This document shows positions 56,101 through 64,000 of a stretch of 64,000 nucleotides of DNA, piece after piece. The notes under the pieces were generated by a model, which ran no database searches, had not been told where the DNA came from, and was given only the letters and a program-made list of their open reading frames with translations. Every line of letters starts with the position of its first letter. The stretch's first letter is position 1. The translations under genes and the position numbers were made by a program. The stretch covers positions 1,984,001 to 2,048,000 of the forward strand of contig NZ_CP023691.1 of NCBI RefSeq assembly GCF_008704855.1. The letters are read 5' to 3'. Origin of the DNA: Streptomyces platensis (GTDB taxonomy: Bacteria > Actinomycetota > Actinomycetes > Streptomycetales > Streptomycetaceae).

Positions 56101-57324
56101 TCAGAACGGGGTCAGGGTGAGGGTGATCTCCTTCGGCGCGGGGTCCTCGATGTAGGAGGCGAAGCCGGCGACGTCGTCGAAGGCGAAGCCGTAGGCCCTG
56201 CCGTCCCGGGTCGCGGCGTGCATGGCCTTGGCGTAGTGATGGGTCAGCCGCTCCCGGTAGAAGGTGGCCGGGTCGGTGGTGGGCTGGGCGGCGTGCGCGG
56301 TGAGGGTGGAGCGGTTGAGGGCGGCGCCCAGGATGGCCGCGATCGGGCCGAGGGTTCCGTCGTTGGGGGCGGCCAGGGTGCCGTCGCAGAAGAGGACATC
56401 GCGGGTGGACGGCTTGTCGAAGGAGACCGTGCCGGTGGGGGCGGCCCCGCCGCTCGGGCCCTTGAGCCCTTGGGGGACGGTGAAGACGAGCTTGCCGTCG
56501 CGGACCCGGCCGGTGAAGGTGCCCGCGTTCGTGGTGACGGACAGGTCCTTGGCCGCGTAGGCGGACCAGGCCTCGTCGATGGCGGGGGCCAGGTAGTCGG
56601 GGGCGAACAGTCCGCTGTCCAGGCCGTGGCCGGGGGCGATCACCCGGCGGTCGCCGATGACCAGCCGGTCGAAGCCGTCGGCGGCCCGGACGTCGGCGAA
56701 GACCCTGTCGCGGGCGCCGTCCTTGAGCGTGCCCGTGGTCTGGTCCTTGGCGCCCGTGAGCTGGATCGCGAGCGGCACGCTGAACATGTCGACCATGGTG
56801 GTGTTGCAGTACATCCCGCCGGAGTTGTAGGTGAACTCGGCGCAGTCGTGCAGCACGTCGTAGTTGGGGTCGCCGGCGACCCAGCCCGCCGGGTAGGCGA
56901 GCGCGGCCTTGCCGTTGCCGTCCTCGACGGCCTTGAACTTCAGCTTGCCGCCCAGCGCGGTGTAGATCCGGCCGGACATCCGGGGCAGCTGGAGGGTCGT
57001 GGTGCCGCTCGCCGCGAGCGGTATGGCGTAGTCGGTGAAGCCGTCCGGCCCGTTGTCGGCCAGTGCCACGGGCTTGAGCTCGCCGTCCGGGGTGACGTGC
57101 ACCTGCTGGGTGCCGTCATTGCCGACGACGTAGATCCAGACCGAGGAGTTGGCGTAGGCGCCGGAGTGGTTGACGAGGTGCAGGGGCATTCCGGCGGCGG
57201 ACCGGGCGGGCCCGCGGGGTGCGGCGGACGGGGCGGGCGCGCCGTTCGCACGGCCGGCCAGGGCGATTCCGGAGGCGGCGGCACCAGCGGCGAGGCCGCC
57301 GAGCAGACTGCGGCGAGTGATCAC
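56101..57324 (-). CDS. Tat-exported GH64 beta-1,3-glucanase
   Basis: 407 residues. The N-terminus TRRSLLGGLAAG is a twin-arginine signal. The mature protein has a thaumatin-like beta-barrel: MPLHLVNHSGAYANSSVWIYVVG, MSGRIYTALGGKLKF, YDVLHDCAEFTYNSGGMYCNTTMVDMFSVP (Asp/Glu catalytic cleft) and a C-terminal part typical of laminaripentaose-producing GH64 enzymes. It would cut beta-1,3-glucan such as fungal walls or callose. GTG start with AGGAG 7-8 nt upstream. A LacI regulator is divergent, with a perfect operator between. Confidence 0.9.
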   Translation of the reverse strand: MITRRSLLGGLAAGAAASGIALAGRANGAPAPSAAPRGPARSAAGMPLHLVNHSGAYANSSVWIYVVGNDGTQQVHVTPDGELKPVALADNGPDGFTDYAIPLAASGTTTLQLPRMSGRIYTALGGKLKFKAVEDGNGKAALAYPAGWVAGDPNYDVLHDCAEFTYNSGGMYCNTTMVDMFSVPLAIQLTGAKDQTTGTLKDGARDRVFADVRAADGFDRLVIGDRRVIAPGHGLDSGLFAPDYLAPAIDEAWSAYAAKDLSVTTNAGTFTGRVRDGKLVFTVPQGLKGPSGGAAPTGTVSFDKPSTRDVLFCDGTLAAPNDGTLGPIAAILGAALNRSTLTAHAAQPTTDPATFYRERLTHHYAKAMHAATRDGRAYGFAFDDVAGFASYIEDPAPKEITLTLTPF

Positions 57325-57500
57325 GAGGTGGCTCCTTGCGGGGCGGTGTGCCGATCGGTGGGGGTGACGTTCCGGCGGGTACCGGCCCCGGCGGGCGGCG
57401 GGACGGCGACCGTCCGGCATCCGGGTCCGACTCTCATGCTCATGACATTCTCTCCTCGGCGCGGTGGGGGGTCGTGAGGAGTTCTGGGGGGTACCCGGAC

Positions 57501-57514
57501 TGAGAGCGCTCTCA
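57501..57514. promoter_or_regulatory. LacI-family operator between GH64 and lacI-type gene
   Basis: TGAGAGCGCTCTCA, a perfect 14-bp palindrome, differs by one base per half from the CebR box TGGGAGCGCTCCCA. It is 70 bp before the regulator start and 177 bp before the glucanase start. Confidence 0.82.
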
Positions 57515-57583
57515 TATCGTGCGCTGTGCACCCTGCCGATTTCCTGGCAGACCGTCAAGTCATCGCGTGGAAAAAGGAGTTGA

Positions 57584-58636
57584 ATGGTGTCCGAGCCGAA
57601 CGGTCCACGGCCGACGCTGGAGGCGGTCGCGGCCCGCGCCGGGGTCTCCCGCGCCACGGTGTCCCGTGTGGTCAACGGCGGTGCGGGGGTCCGGGCCGCG
57701 GTCCAGGAACGGGTGCGCCAGGCCGTCGCCGAGCTGGGCTACGTACCGAACAGCGCGGCCCGCTCCCTGGTCACCCGCCGCACCGGCGCGGTCGCCGTGG
57801 TCATCGCGGAGCCGGAGACCCGGGTCTTCAGCGATCCGTTCTTCGGGCGCCAACTGCGCGGCATCAGCCGGGAACTGGCCGCCGCCGACACCCAGCTGCT
57901 GCTGATGTTCGTCGAGCACCGCGCCGACTACGACCGGATCGGCCGGTATCTGTCGGCCGGGCATGTCGACGGCGCGCTGATGTTCTCGCTGCACCGCGAC
58001 GACCCGCTGCCCGCCATGGCCGAGCGCGCCGGACTGCCCACCGTCTACGGCGGCCGGCCCGGCTGGGCGGGCGGCGGCCAGGGGCCGCGGCCGCTGTATG
58101 TCGACACCGACAACCGCGGGGGCGCCCGGCAGGCCGTACGCCATCTCCTCGGCCGCGGCCGCCGCCGGATCGCCGTGATCACCGGACCACTCGACCAGAC
58201 CTCCGCGGTGGACCGTCTCGACGGCTACCGCGACGCGCTCGGCACGGCTGAGCCGGACCCGCGGCTGATCGCGGACGGCGGGTTCACGGCCGCCGGCGGC
58301 GAGCGGGCCATGGCCGAACTCCTGGACGCCGCCCCGGACCTGGACGCCGTCTTCGTCTGCTCCGACCTGATGGCGAACGGTGCGCTGCGCACCCTCCGAG
58401 CACGCGGGCGACGGGTTCCGGAGGAGGTGGCGGTGGTCGGCTACGACGATCTGGAACCGGCGGCCTGGGCGGATCCGCCACTGACCACGGTGCGGCAGGA
58501 CGTGGAGGAGATGGGGCGGCTGATGGCCCGGCTGCTGCTGCGGCTGCTGGAGCCGGGCAAGGTGGCGGAGGCGGACGCGGTGGAGCTCGCTCCGGTGATC
58601 ACGGAGGCGCGGCTGGTGGTGCGGGAGTCGGGGTGA
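57584..58636 (+). CDS. LacI-family repressor, probable local regulator of the GH64 glucanase
   Basis: 350 residues. The N-terminal LacI helix-turn-helix and hinge are standard: TLEAVAARAGVSRATVSRVVNG then YVPNSAARSLVTRR. The periplasmic-binding-protein-like core follows (FFGRQLRGISRELAAADTQLLL, VDTDNRGGARQAVRHLL, VVGYDDLEPAAWADPPLTTVRQ). The gene is divergent from the GH64 enzyme with a perfect CebR-like dyad in the gap, so it most likely represses the glucanase and itself until a glucan oligosaccharide binds. AAGGAG before the ATG at 57584. Confidence 0.92.
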   Translation: MVSEPNGPRPTLEAVAARAGVSRATVSRVVNGGAGVRAAVQERVRQAVAELGYVPNSAARSLVTRRTGAVAVVIAEPETRVFSDPFFGRQLRGISRELAAADTQLLLMFVEHRADYDRIGRYLSAGHVDGALMFSLHRDDPLPAMAERAGLPTVYGGRPGWAGGGQGPRPLYVDTDNRGGARQAVRHLLGRGRRRIAVITGPLDQTSAVDRLDGYRDALGTAEPDPRLIADGGFTAAGGERAMAELLDAAPDLDAVFVCSDLMANGALRTLRARGRRVPEEVAVVGYDDLEPAAWADPPLTTVRQDVEEMGRLMARLLLRLLEPGKVAEADAVELAPVITEARLVVRESG

Positions 58637-58644
58637 CGGGCGGA

Positions 58645-58676
58645 GGCGCCGGGAGGCACGCGCCCCTCCCGGCGCC
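58645..58676 (+). terminator. Terminator after the LacI gene
   Basis: GGCGCCGGGAGG (58645-58656) pairs perfectly with 58665-58676, 8-nt loop. Confidence 0.7.
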
Positions 58677-58738
58677 CTACGGCACGGTGATCCGGACCGC
58701 GAAGCTCCGGATAGCGGACTACGGGTACCGTCCTCGCC

Positions 58739-60370
58739 ATGGGGCAGGAAGCGAAGATCGAAGCCGAGGTCACGGTACGCAGGGCGCTGGAGCTGCCCGC
58801 GCTGCGGCGTGGTCTGCCGGAGGTGCTGGCCGGCGGGGACCGGCTGGACCGCGCGGTCCGCTGGGTGCACGCGGGTGAGGTCCCGCATATCGCCTCGCTG
58901 CTCAAGGGCGGCGAGCTGCTGCTGACCACCGGCCTGGGGCTGGGAGCCCGGCCCTCCGAGCAGCGCGCCTTCATCCGCAAGCTTGCGGACCGCGAGATCG
59001 CCGCGCTCGTCGTGGAGCTGGGCTCCCGGTTCGCCTCCCTGCCCGTCGCGCTGGTCGACGCCGCCCGGGACTGCGGGCTGCCGCTGATCCAGCTGCACCG
59101 CGAGGTCCCGTACGTCACCGTCACCGAGGCGATCCACACCGAGATCATCAACAGCCACTACGCGCTGCTGCGGCGTGCCGACGAGATCCTGCGACGCTGC
59201 ACGGACGTGCTGCTGCGCGGCGGTGGCGTCCCCGAGGTCCTCCGGCTGCTGGCCGTCTTCACCGGCAACCCGCTCTGTCTGGAGGCCCCCGACGGCAGCC
59301 CGCTCTACGCGGCGGGCCCGGACAGCGAGGACGACGGTCCCGCGGAAGCCGACCCGCTGCTGGCCTGGGAGGGCCTGCGCGACACCGGTCTGCGGGTCGA
59401 TGTGCCCGGCGGCGGCCACGGCCCCGACGCGGTCCGCGCCCGCCTCGTCCTGCTGCCCGTCAACGCCCCCTTGGCGCCGGTGCACCGGATCGCCGCCGAA
59501 CGCGCCGCCGATCTGCTCGCCGTCGTCATGCTCCAGTCCCGCCAGGAGGAGGTGCTCGCCGCCCGGGGGCGCGGCGACTTCCTGGCCGACCTCTCGGAGG
59601 GCCGGATCTCCGCGGCCGAGGCGCCCGCACAGGCCCGCCTGCTCGGCTTCCGCCCCGGCCCCGAGCCGGTGTTCCCGGTGGTGATGCGGCTGCCGGCGGG
59701 GCTGCCCTCGCCCGGCAGCTGGGCGCTGCTCGCCCAGGCCCTGCGCGAGGAACTCGCGGCCCCCGGGGTGCCCGTACTGCTCGGCGTCCGTCCCGTGGAG
59801 GGCCGGGTGCCGATACTGGTGGCGCTGCGCGCGGGCCAGGACCGGGACGCGCTGGCCGGCCGGATCGCCGAGGCCCTGCGCGCCGGGGTGGTCCGCGCGG
59901 GGCTGGACCGGCCGGCCGCGCACCGCCCGGTGGTCGTCGTCGGGACGCCCGGTGACTGGGCGGCGGCGGGCCCCGGTCTCCAGCACGCGGCGGAGGCGGC
60001 GGCCGCCGCCCAGGGCCTGCCGGAACAGCCCTGGTACGACGCCCGCCGGCTGGATATCGAGCTGCTGCTGTGGCGGATGCGCGAACACGGCGAGCAGGGT
60101 GTGCTCACCGACTTCGTGGAGCGCGCCATCGGGCCGCTGCTGGCCCATGACCGGGCCGCCCGTCAGCCGCTGCTGCCGACGCTGGAGGCCTATCTGGCCA
60201 GCGCGGGCCGCAAGGCCGAGACCGCCCGCGATCTGAATGTGAACCGGCAGACGCTGTACGACCGGCTGGCCCGTATCGCGCAGCTGCTCGGCACGGACCT
60301 GGACGATCCGCAGACCGTCCTGGGCCTGCGGCTGGCGCTGCGCGCCCGGCGCCACACGGACAAGCCGTAA
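58739..60370 (+). CDS. PucR/CdaR-family transcriptional regulator
   Basis: 543 residues: an N-terminal PucR domain (TVRRALELPALRRGLPEVLAGGDRLDRAVRWVHAGEV, LLKGGELLLTTGLGL), a middle GGDEF-like or ligand region, and a C-terminal helix-turn-helix of the PucR type (LEAYLASAGRKAETARDLNV then NRQTLYDRLARI). Related Streptomyces proteins control purine, gamma-aminobutyrate or proline use; the target here is unknown. The ATG at 58739 has no ribosome-binding site, while TACCGT lies about 8 nt upstream, so it may be leaderless. Confidence 0.87.
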   Translation: MGQEAKIEAEVTVRRALELPALRRGLPEVLAGGDRLDRAVRWVHAGEVPHIASLLKGGELLLTTGLGLGARPSEQRAFIRKLADREIAALVVELGSRFASLPVALVDAARDCGLPLIQLHREVPYVTVTEAIHTEIINSHYALLRRADEILRRCTDVLLRGGGVPEVLRLLAVFTGNPLCLEAPDGSPLYAAGPDSEDDGPAEADPLLAWEGLRDTGLRVDVPGGGHGPDAVRARLVLLPVNAPLAPVHRIAAERAADLLAVVMLQSRQEEVLAARGRGDFLADLSEGRISAAEAPAQARLLGFRPGPEPVFPVVMRLPAGLPSPGSWALLAQALREELAAPGVPVLLGVRPVEGRVPILVALRAGQDRDALAGRIAEALRAGVVRAGLDRPAAHRPVVVVGTPGDWAAAGPGLQHAAEAAAAAQGLPEQPWYDARRLDIELLLWRMREHGEQGVLTDFVERAIGPLLAHDRAARQPLLPTLEAYLASAGRKAETARDLNVNRQTLYDRLARIAQLLGTDLDDPQTVLGLRLALRARRHTDKP

Positions 60371-60395
60371 CGGGCGGCGGCCACCGGGCGGCGCG

Positions 60396-61073
60396 TCACC
60401 CCGCGACCGTCTCGGCCGCCGTCCCCATACCGAGCGCGATCAGCACCCCGCCCGTGGTGCGCTCCAGATTGCGGTGCACCCGGGGACGCCGCAGACGGCG
60501 CAGCAGCCGGCCCGCGCAGACCACGACCAGCAGCAGCCAGCCCGCGGCGATCACCGCGTCGACGGCCCCGAGCAGCAGCGTCGTCCCCAGCACCGAGTGC
60601 CCCTCGGGAAGGAACTGCGGCACCACGGCCACGAAGAAGATCCCGACCTTGGGGTTGAGCAGACAGCTCAGCAGCCCCTGCCGGAAGGCGCGCGGGGGTG
60701 TGAGGGGCGCGGCGGCTCGGGCGTCCGGTTCCGGGGTGTCGAAGGGGTCCGGGGCGGGGGCGAGCGCGGGCGTCGCTGCCGCCGCGGACCGCCGGTGCGC
60801 CCAGAGCGCCTGGGCGCCGAGCAGCACCAAGTAGGCGGCGCCGGCCAGCCGTACGACCGTGAACGCCGCGTCCCAGCGCTGTAGCGCCGCGGCCAGCCCG
60901 ACCGCGGCGGCCACCGCCCAGGCGAGCGAACCGGCGGCGGCGCCGACGGCCGTGGCGGCCCCCGTACGCCGCCCGCCGCGCACGCAGTTGCGCAGCACCA
61001 GCAGGGTGTCCGGGCCGGGAGCCATCGTCACCAGCAGGGCGAACAGCGCGAAGCCCGCTACCGCAGCCGTCAC
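60396..61073 (-). CDS. LysE/RhtB-family exporter
   Basis: 225 residues, about six transmembrane helices. First helix FALFALLVTMAPGPDTLLVLRNCVRGG, the family signature, and LNPKVGIFFVAVVPQF in the second half. A Pro/Ala cytoplasmic loop of ~40 residues (APAPDPFDTPEPDARAAAPLTPP) separates the halves. Exports amino acids or derivatives; substrate unknown. GTG start with AGGAG 7 nt upstream. Upstream lies a 16/20-bp tandem repeat array. Confidence 0.86.
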   Translation of the reverse strand: MTAAVAGFALFALLVTMAPGPDTLLVLRNCVRGGRRTGAATAVGAAAGSLAWAVAAAVGLAAALQRWDAAFTVVRLAGAAYLVLLGAQALWAHRRSAAAATPALAPAPDPFDTPEPDARAAAPLTPPRAFRQGLLSCLLNPKVGIFFVAVVPQFLPEGHSVLGTTLLLGAVDAVIAAGWLLLVVVCAGRLLRRLRRPRVHRNLERTTGGVLIALGMGTAAETVAG

Positions 61074-61223
61074 GGCGCTCTCCTCTCGTACCTGTGGCCC
61101 GGGGTGTGGCAGGGGAAGACACGTGGGCCGTACATGAATCGGATGCGGGGAGCTTATCGGCAGGGGCGGCGGGGCCTGTTGGGCGGTGGGGGCCAGTTGG
61201 GCGGTGGCCGGCGGTGGCTGCTT
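61074..61223. other. Intergenic segment upstream of the LysE gene
   Basis: No gene. With the repeat array it fills the 314 bp between the GT4 stop and the LysE start. It contains a run of G/T-rich imperfect repeats (TTGGGCGGTGG) around 61178-61210. Confidence 0.5.
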
Positions 61224-61390
61224 GGCCGGCCCGCCGTATTGGCCGGCCCGGCCGTCTCTTGACCGGCCCGGCCGTCTCTTGGCCGGCTCGGCGGTCGGTT
61301 GGCCCGGCCTTCGGTCGGCCCGGCCTTCGGTCGGCCCGGCCTTCGGTCGGCCCGGCCTTCGGTCGGCCCGGTCGTCGGTCGGCCCGGCTA
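61224..61390. repeat. Composite GC-rich tandem repeat array
   Basis: From 61301 the unit GGCCCGGCCTTCGGTC (16 bp) occurs four times perfectly (61301-61364), once with two changes (61365-61380) and partly at 61381. Before it are three looser 20-bp units at 61241-61300 (two with GGCCCGGCCGTCTCTT in common). The array ends at the stop codon of the GT4 gene. Confidence 0.85.
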
Positions 61391-62551
61391 GACCGGCTGA
61401 ATCGGCTGGGTCAGCTCGTCGTAGACGCTGAGGACCTGGGTGACGGTGTCGTTCTCGCTGGGCCAGCCGGCCGCCTGGGCGCGGCCCGCCTCGGCGAGCG
61501 CGTCCCGCCGGGCGGGGTCGGCGAGGAGCGCGAGAACGGTACGGGCCAGGGCGGCGGCATCCCCGTAGCGGACCAGCTCGGCGGCCCGGCCGACCAGTTC
61601 GCGGGTGCCTCCGGTGTCGGTGGCGACCAGCGGCACCCCGGCGCGCAGCGCCTCCTGGGCGATCAGCGAACGCGCCTCCCACCGGCTGGGCAGCACCACC
61701 AGGTCGGCGGCGGCGAGGAGTTCGGGCACGTCGTCACGGCGCCCGAGCAGCTGGACGGGCAACTGCTCGCTGTCGATCCGCCGCTGAAGCGCGCTCCGCT
61801 GGTCGCCCTCCCCCGCGATGGCGACCAGCGGCTGCGGGTCGAGCGCGCACCAGGCGTGCGCCGCGTCCAGCAGCAGGTCATGGCCCTGGCTGGGATCGAG
61901 ACGGCCCACCGCGAGCAGCAACGGGCGGTCCACCGCGCCCAGTTCGGCCCGTTCCTTGTGACGCGTCCGGTCGTGCTCCTCGATCTCGCCACGTGTGCCA
62001 CCGGACCGGGGGCGCGGAATCGCGACCGGCGCAAGCCGCGCATCACGGGCGCCCCGCTCACGCGCCCGGTCCACGAGATCGGAACAAGCTCCCAGAACCA
62101 CGGCGGCCGCCCGTGCCACCCGCCGCTCCATCAGATGCACCACCCCGGCTCGCGCACCCTCGGTGTGCGCCTTGGTGTGCCAGGTGATGACCAGGGGGAC
62201 CCGCCGCCCGCCCCGTGGGCCGCGCAGTCCGCGCAACGCCATCGAGGCCCGCAGCCCGGCCCGCAGGCCGTGCGCATGGACGAGGTCGGCGTCCCAGCAG
62301 GCGCTGCGCAGCACGGCCACGCTCGCCGGATCCATCCGCGGTGGGACCTGCACGAACCGCGCACCCGCCCCGGTGAAGTCGTATGCCTCCTCGGTTTCCG
62401 GCGTGGCACAGACGGACACCCGGACCCCGCGTGCAACCAGGCCTTCGGCCAGCGAGCGGACATGTGCCGCGCTGCCGGCGCTGCCGTGCCCGAGCACCTG
62501 GACCGTGCGCAGCGGCGACAGCCCGTGCGCCGAGGTCGGCGTGCTGATCAC
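61388..62551 (-). CDS. GT4-family glycosyltransferase
   Basis: 387 residues, GT-B fold. N-terminal VQVLGHGSAGSAAHVRSLAEGL with the glycine loop; HAHGLRAGLRA; C-terminal LLLAVGRLDPSQGHDLLLDAAH and the donor motif SRWEARSLIAQEALRAGVPLVA (E-x7-E). It resembles actinobacterial transferases involved in cell-envelope glycoconjugates, acceptor unknown. GTG start with AGGAG about 10 nt upstream. The stop codon abuts a tandem repeat array, so its C-terminal end QPIQPV may have been shaped by repeat expansion. Confidence 0.87.
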   Translation of the reverse strand: MISTPTSAHGLSPLRTVQVLGHGSAGSAAHVRSLAEGLVARGVRVSVCATPETEEAYDFTGAGARFVQVPPRMDPASVAVLRSACWDADLVHAHGLRAGLRASMALRGLRGPRGGRRVPLVITWHTKAHTEGARAGVVHLMERRVARAAAVVLGACSDLVDRARERGARDARLAPVAIPRPRSGGTRGEIEEHDRTRHKERAELGAVDRPLLLAVGRLDPSQGHDLLLDAAHAWCALDPQPLVAIAGEGDQRSALQRRIDSEQLPVQLLGRRDDVPELLAAADLVVLPSRWEARSLIAQEALRAGVPLVATDTGGTRELVGRAAELVRYGDAAALARTVLALLADPARRDALAEAGRAQAAGWPSENDTVTQVLSVYDELTQPIQPV

Positions 62552-63099
62552 GTGGTGGGTCTCCTGGATCGGGGGCGGGCGGGCCGTACCGGCGGGTCGG
62601 TCCGCTGAGCTGCGGCGCGCGGCCGGCGGCCACCTGCCTGCCCGGCGACGGGCCAGGACGCGGCGAACGGGCCCGGGGCTGCGTACCGCGCCCAGGATGC
62701 CAGCCCGGCGGGGTCAAATCGGCACCGTCCGGCCGCCGTTCCGGTGGGAAGTCTCACCCCTGCGCCCACCAGATCACCCACATGGGCGACAAACCGCCCG
62801 CGCGAATGAATGGCTCCTGAGAGTGAACCCACTCCCCGGAGTGCGCCTCGCGCCGCGCCACAGGGCGCGTGCGCCGCCACCCGGAGCGCGGCCGGTGTTT
62901 GGCCGAATACGGAGTCGGAGGGCCTCGCGCCTTCTCGCCCTCGTGCCGCCCCGTGAACCTCGACCCCGCGAGGCGGCTCACACAGGTTCCGCTGCCCGGG
63001 CCAAAAAACTTCGCACGGCGATGTCGAGAACCCGTGACCGGCTCCGTCCCCGGGGTGAGAGCGACCACAATGGGCCGCACCAGCACCGAGGAGAACACC
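62552..63099. other. Intergenic region upstream of the DGPF protein
   Basis: No gene in 548 bp. It contains the ECF42-type promoter at 63022-63048 and the promoter of the divergent GT4 gene. No further dyad recognised. Confidence 0.55.
63022..63048 (+). promoter_or_regulatory. ECF42-type promoter of the DGPF-sigma operon
   Basis: TGTCGA (63022-63027) and CGTC (63045-63048) with a 17-bp spacer match the -35/-10 motif I recall for ECF42 sigma factors (TGTCGA, CGA/TC). It lies about 50 bp before the DGPF gene, so the operon is probably autoregulated. Confidence 0.7.
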
Positions 63100-63507
63100 A
63101 TGGCCAAGTACCTGCTGCTCAAGCACTACCGAGGCGCTCCCGCCGCGGTCAACGACGTGCCCATGGATCAGTGGACGCCGGAGGAGATCACGGCGCACGT
63201 GCAGTACATGAACGACTTCGCGGCCCGACTGGAGAAGAGCGGCGAGTTCGTCGATGGTCAGGCGCTCGCCCCCGAGGGCTCGTGGGTGCGGTACGACGGT
63301 GAGGGGCGTCCGCCGGTCACCGACGGCCCGTTCGCCGAGACCAAGGACCTCATCGCCGGCTGGATGGTGATCGACGTCGACAGCCACGAGCGCGCCGTCG
63401 AGCTGGCCGGGGAACTGTCGGCCGCCCCCGGGGCGGGCGGGAAGCCGATCCATGAGTGGCTGGAGGTGCGCCCGTTCCTGACCGCGCCGCCCACCATCAC
63501 GGAGTGA
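63100..63507 (+). CDS. DGPF/YCII-domain protein partner of an ECF42 sigma factor
   Basis: 135 residues. The signature is VTDGPFAETKDLIAGWMVIDVD, the DGPFAETKE motif of YCII-related ferredoxin-like proteins, preceded by AKYLLLKHYRG. These genes regularly sit beside ECF42 sigma factors, and their biochemical role is unknown; YCII relatives can dehalogenate or isomerise small molecules. ATG 63100 has GAGGAG 6 nt upstream; the sigma gene starts 8 bp after its stop. Confidence 0.9.
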   Translation: MAKYLLLKHYRGAPAAVNDVPMDQWTPEEITAHVQYMNDFAARLEKSGEFVDGQALAPEGSWVRYDGEGRPPVTDGPFAETKDLIAGWMVIDVDSHERAVELAGELSAAPGAGGKPIHEWLEVRPFLTAPPTITE

Positions 63508-63515
63508 GCTCACCC

Positions 63516-64000
63516 ATGGACGAGGCCCTGGTCCGGAGCCTCACACCGAGCGTCCTCGCGATCCTCGTCCGCCGCGGAGCCGACTTCGCGGCGGCCGAGG
63601 ACGCCGTGCAGGACGCGCTGATCGAGGCGGTCCGCGTCTGGCCGGCCGACCGGCCGCGGGATCCCAAGGGCTGGCTGGTCACCGTGGCCTGGCGCCGGTT
63701 CCTCGACGCGACCCGGGCGGACGCCGCCCGGCGCCGGCGTGAGGACCTCGTCGACGAGGAGCCGGCGCCAGGGCCCGCGCCCGCGGTGGACGACACGCTC
63801 CAGCTCTACTTCCTGTGCGCCCACCCGTCGCTGACGCCGTCGTCCGCGGTGGCGCTCACCCTGCGCGCCGTCGGCGGGCTCACCACGCGCCAGATCGCCC
63901 AGGCCTACCTGGTGCCCGAGGCGACCATGGCGCAGCGCATCAGTCGTGCCAAGCGCACCGTCTCGGGCGTGCAGTTCGACCGGCCCGGCGATGTCGCCAC
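63516..64000 (+). CDS. ECF42-group RNA polymerase sigma factor (3' end missing)
   Basis: About 161 residues are seen before the window ends. Region 2: FAAAEDAVQDALIEAVRVWP and PKGWLVTVAWRRFLDATR. Region 4: YFLCAHPSLTPSSAVALTLRAVGGLTTRQIAQ with VPEATMAQRISRAKR. This C-rich HPSL linker and the VPEATMAQR recognition helix are characteristic of ECF42, which carries a C-terminal TPR-like domain instead of an anti-sigma partner; that domain would lie beyond the window. Transcribed with the DGPF gene from a matching TGTCGA/CGTC promoter. Confidence 0.9.
   Translation, partial: MDEALVRSLTPSVLAILVRRGADFAAAEDAVQDALIEAVRVWPADRPRDPKGWLVTVAWRRFLDATRADAARRRREDLVDEEPAPGPAPAVDDTLQLYFLCAHPSLTPSSAVALTLRAVGGLTTRQIAQAYLVPEATMAQRISRAKRTVSGVQFDRPGDVA

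Noticed and set aside
57560..60355. Long antisense open frame over the LacI and PucR genes
   Set aside because: No domain recognised; both sense genes are clear. A GC-bias artefact.
61301..61390. CRISPR array
   Set aside because: Units are contiguous with no spacers and no cas genes are nearby; it is a tandem repeat.

Overview
The window is chromosomal DNA of a Streptomyces, or a very close relative. Evidence seen directly: very high GC throughout, many GTG/TTG starts, two streptogrisin-type serine proteases (SprD- and SprB-like), a Streptomyces subtilisin inhibitor, a LAETG-type sortase substrate, a SepF paralogue, and the actinobacterial parA-like/scpA/scpB/rluB/cmk/der block. No rRNA, tRNA, CRISPR array, insertion sequence, prophage or antibiotic-type biosynthetic cluster was recognised. 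From general memory the gene order resembles a conserved core segment of Streptomyces chromosomes; no alignment was run.

Layout. 1-7.4 kb: end of an anti-sigma-type ATPase gene, a sortase-anchored copper polysaccharide monooxygenase, an Lrp regulator divergent from an amino-acid permease, a TetR gene beside a probable gene remnant, a secreted lipase, a PPOX flavoprotein and an APH-fold kinase. 7.4-12.2 kb: imuB and dnaE2, a translationally coupled mutagenesis operon behind a near-consensus LexA box. 12.3-16.8 kb: membrane protein, SDR/TetR pair, protease inhibitor, phosphoesterase. 16.8-24.8 kb: sprD, slipin, sprB, sepF-like gene, glutaryl-CoA-type dehydrogenase, DHA2 drug exporter. 25-36.5 kb: more variable genes (GT-C enzyme, PAP2 phosphatase, I78 inhibitor, orphan ctaD overlapping a WYL regulator, GT4 glycosyltransferase with a coupled partner, PhyH oxygenase, Rpf-LysM protein).

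36.5-41 kb is a leftward housekeeping run aroH-tyrA-cmk-plsC-der with GTGA overlaps at aroH/tyrA and cmk/plsC. 42.4-47.5 kb is the chromosome-maintenance operon parA-RHH protein-scpA-scpB-rluB, also overlapping. Then come ald, a STAND/TPR protein, a NUDIX hydrolase and pyrG. 54-58.6 kb is glucan metabolism: a GH15 enzyme, a Tat-exported GH64 beta-1,3-glucanase and a LacI regulator with a perfect 14-bp operator between the last two. The right end has a PucR regulator, a LysE exporter, a GT4 enzyme, and a DGPF-protein/ECF42 sigma factor pair with a matching ECF42 promoter; the sigma gene runs off the window.

The most unusual feature is at 41.9-42.44 kb. Two convergent genes are each followed, right at the stop codon, by a copy of the same ~200-bp element. 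The copies share a 55-bp block with one mismatch and a hairpin with an identical 13-nt loop, but the 18- and 20-bp stems differ in sequence while both stay perfectly paired. That is covariation between two copies of a structured 3' element, for which I know no name. Starts are chosen by ribosome-binding site, family alignment and overlaps; all functions are inferred from recognised motifs without database searches.
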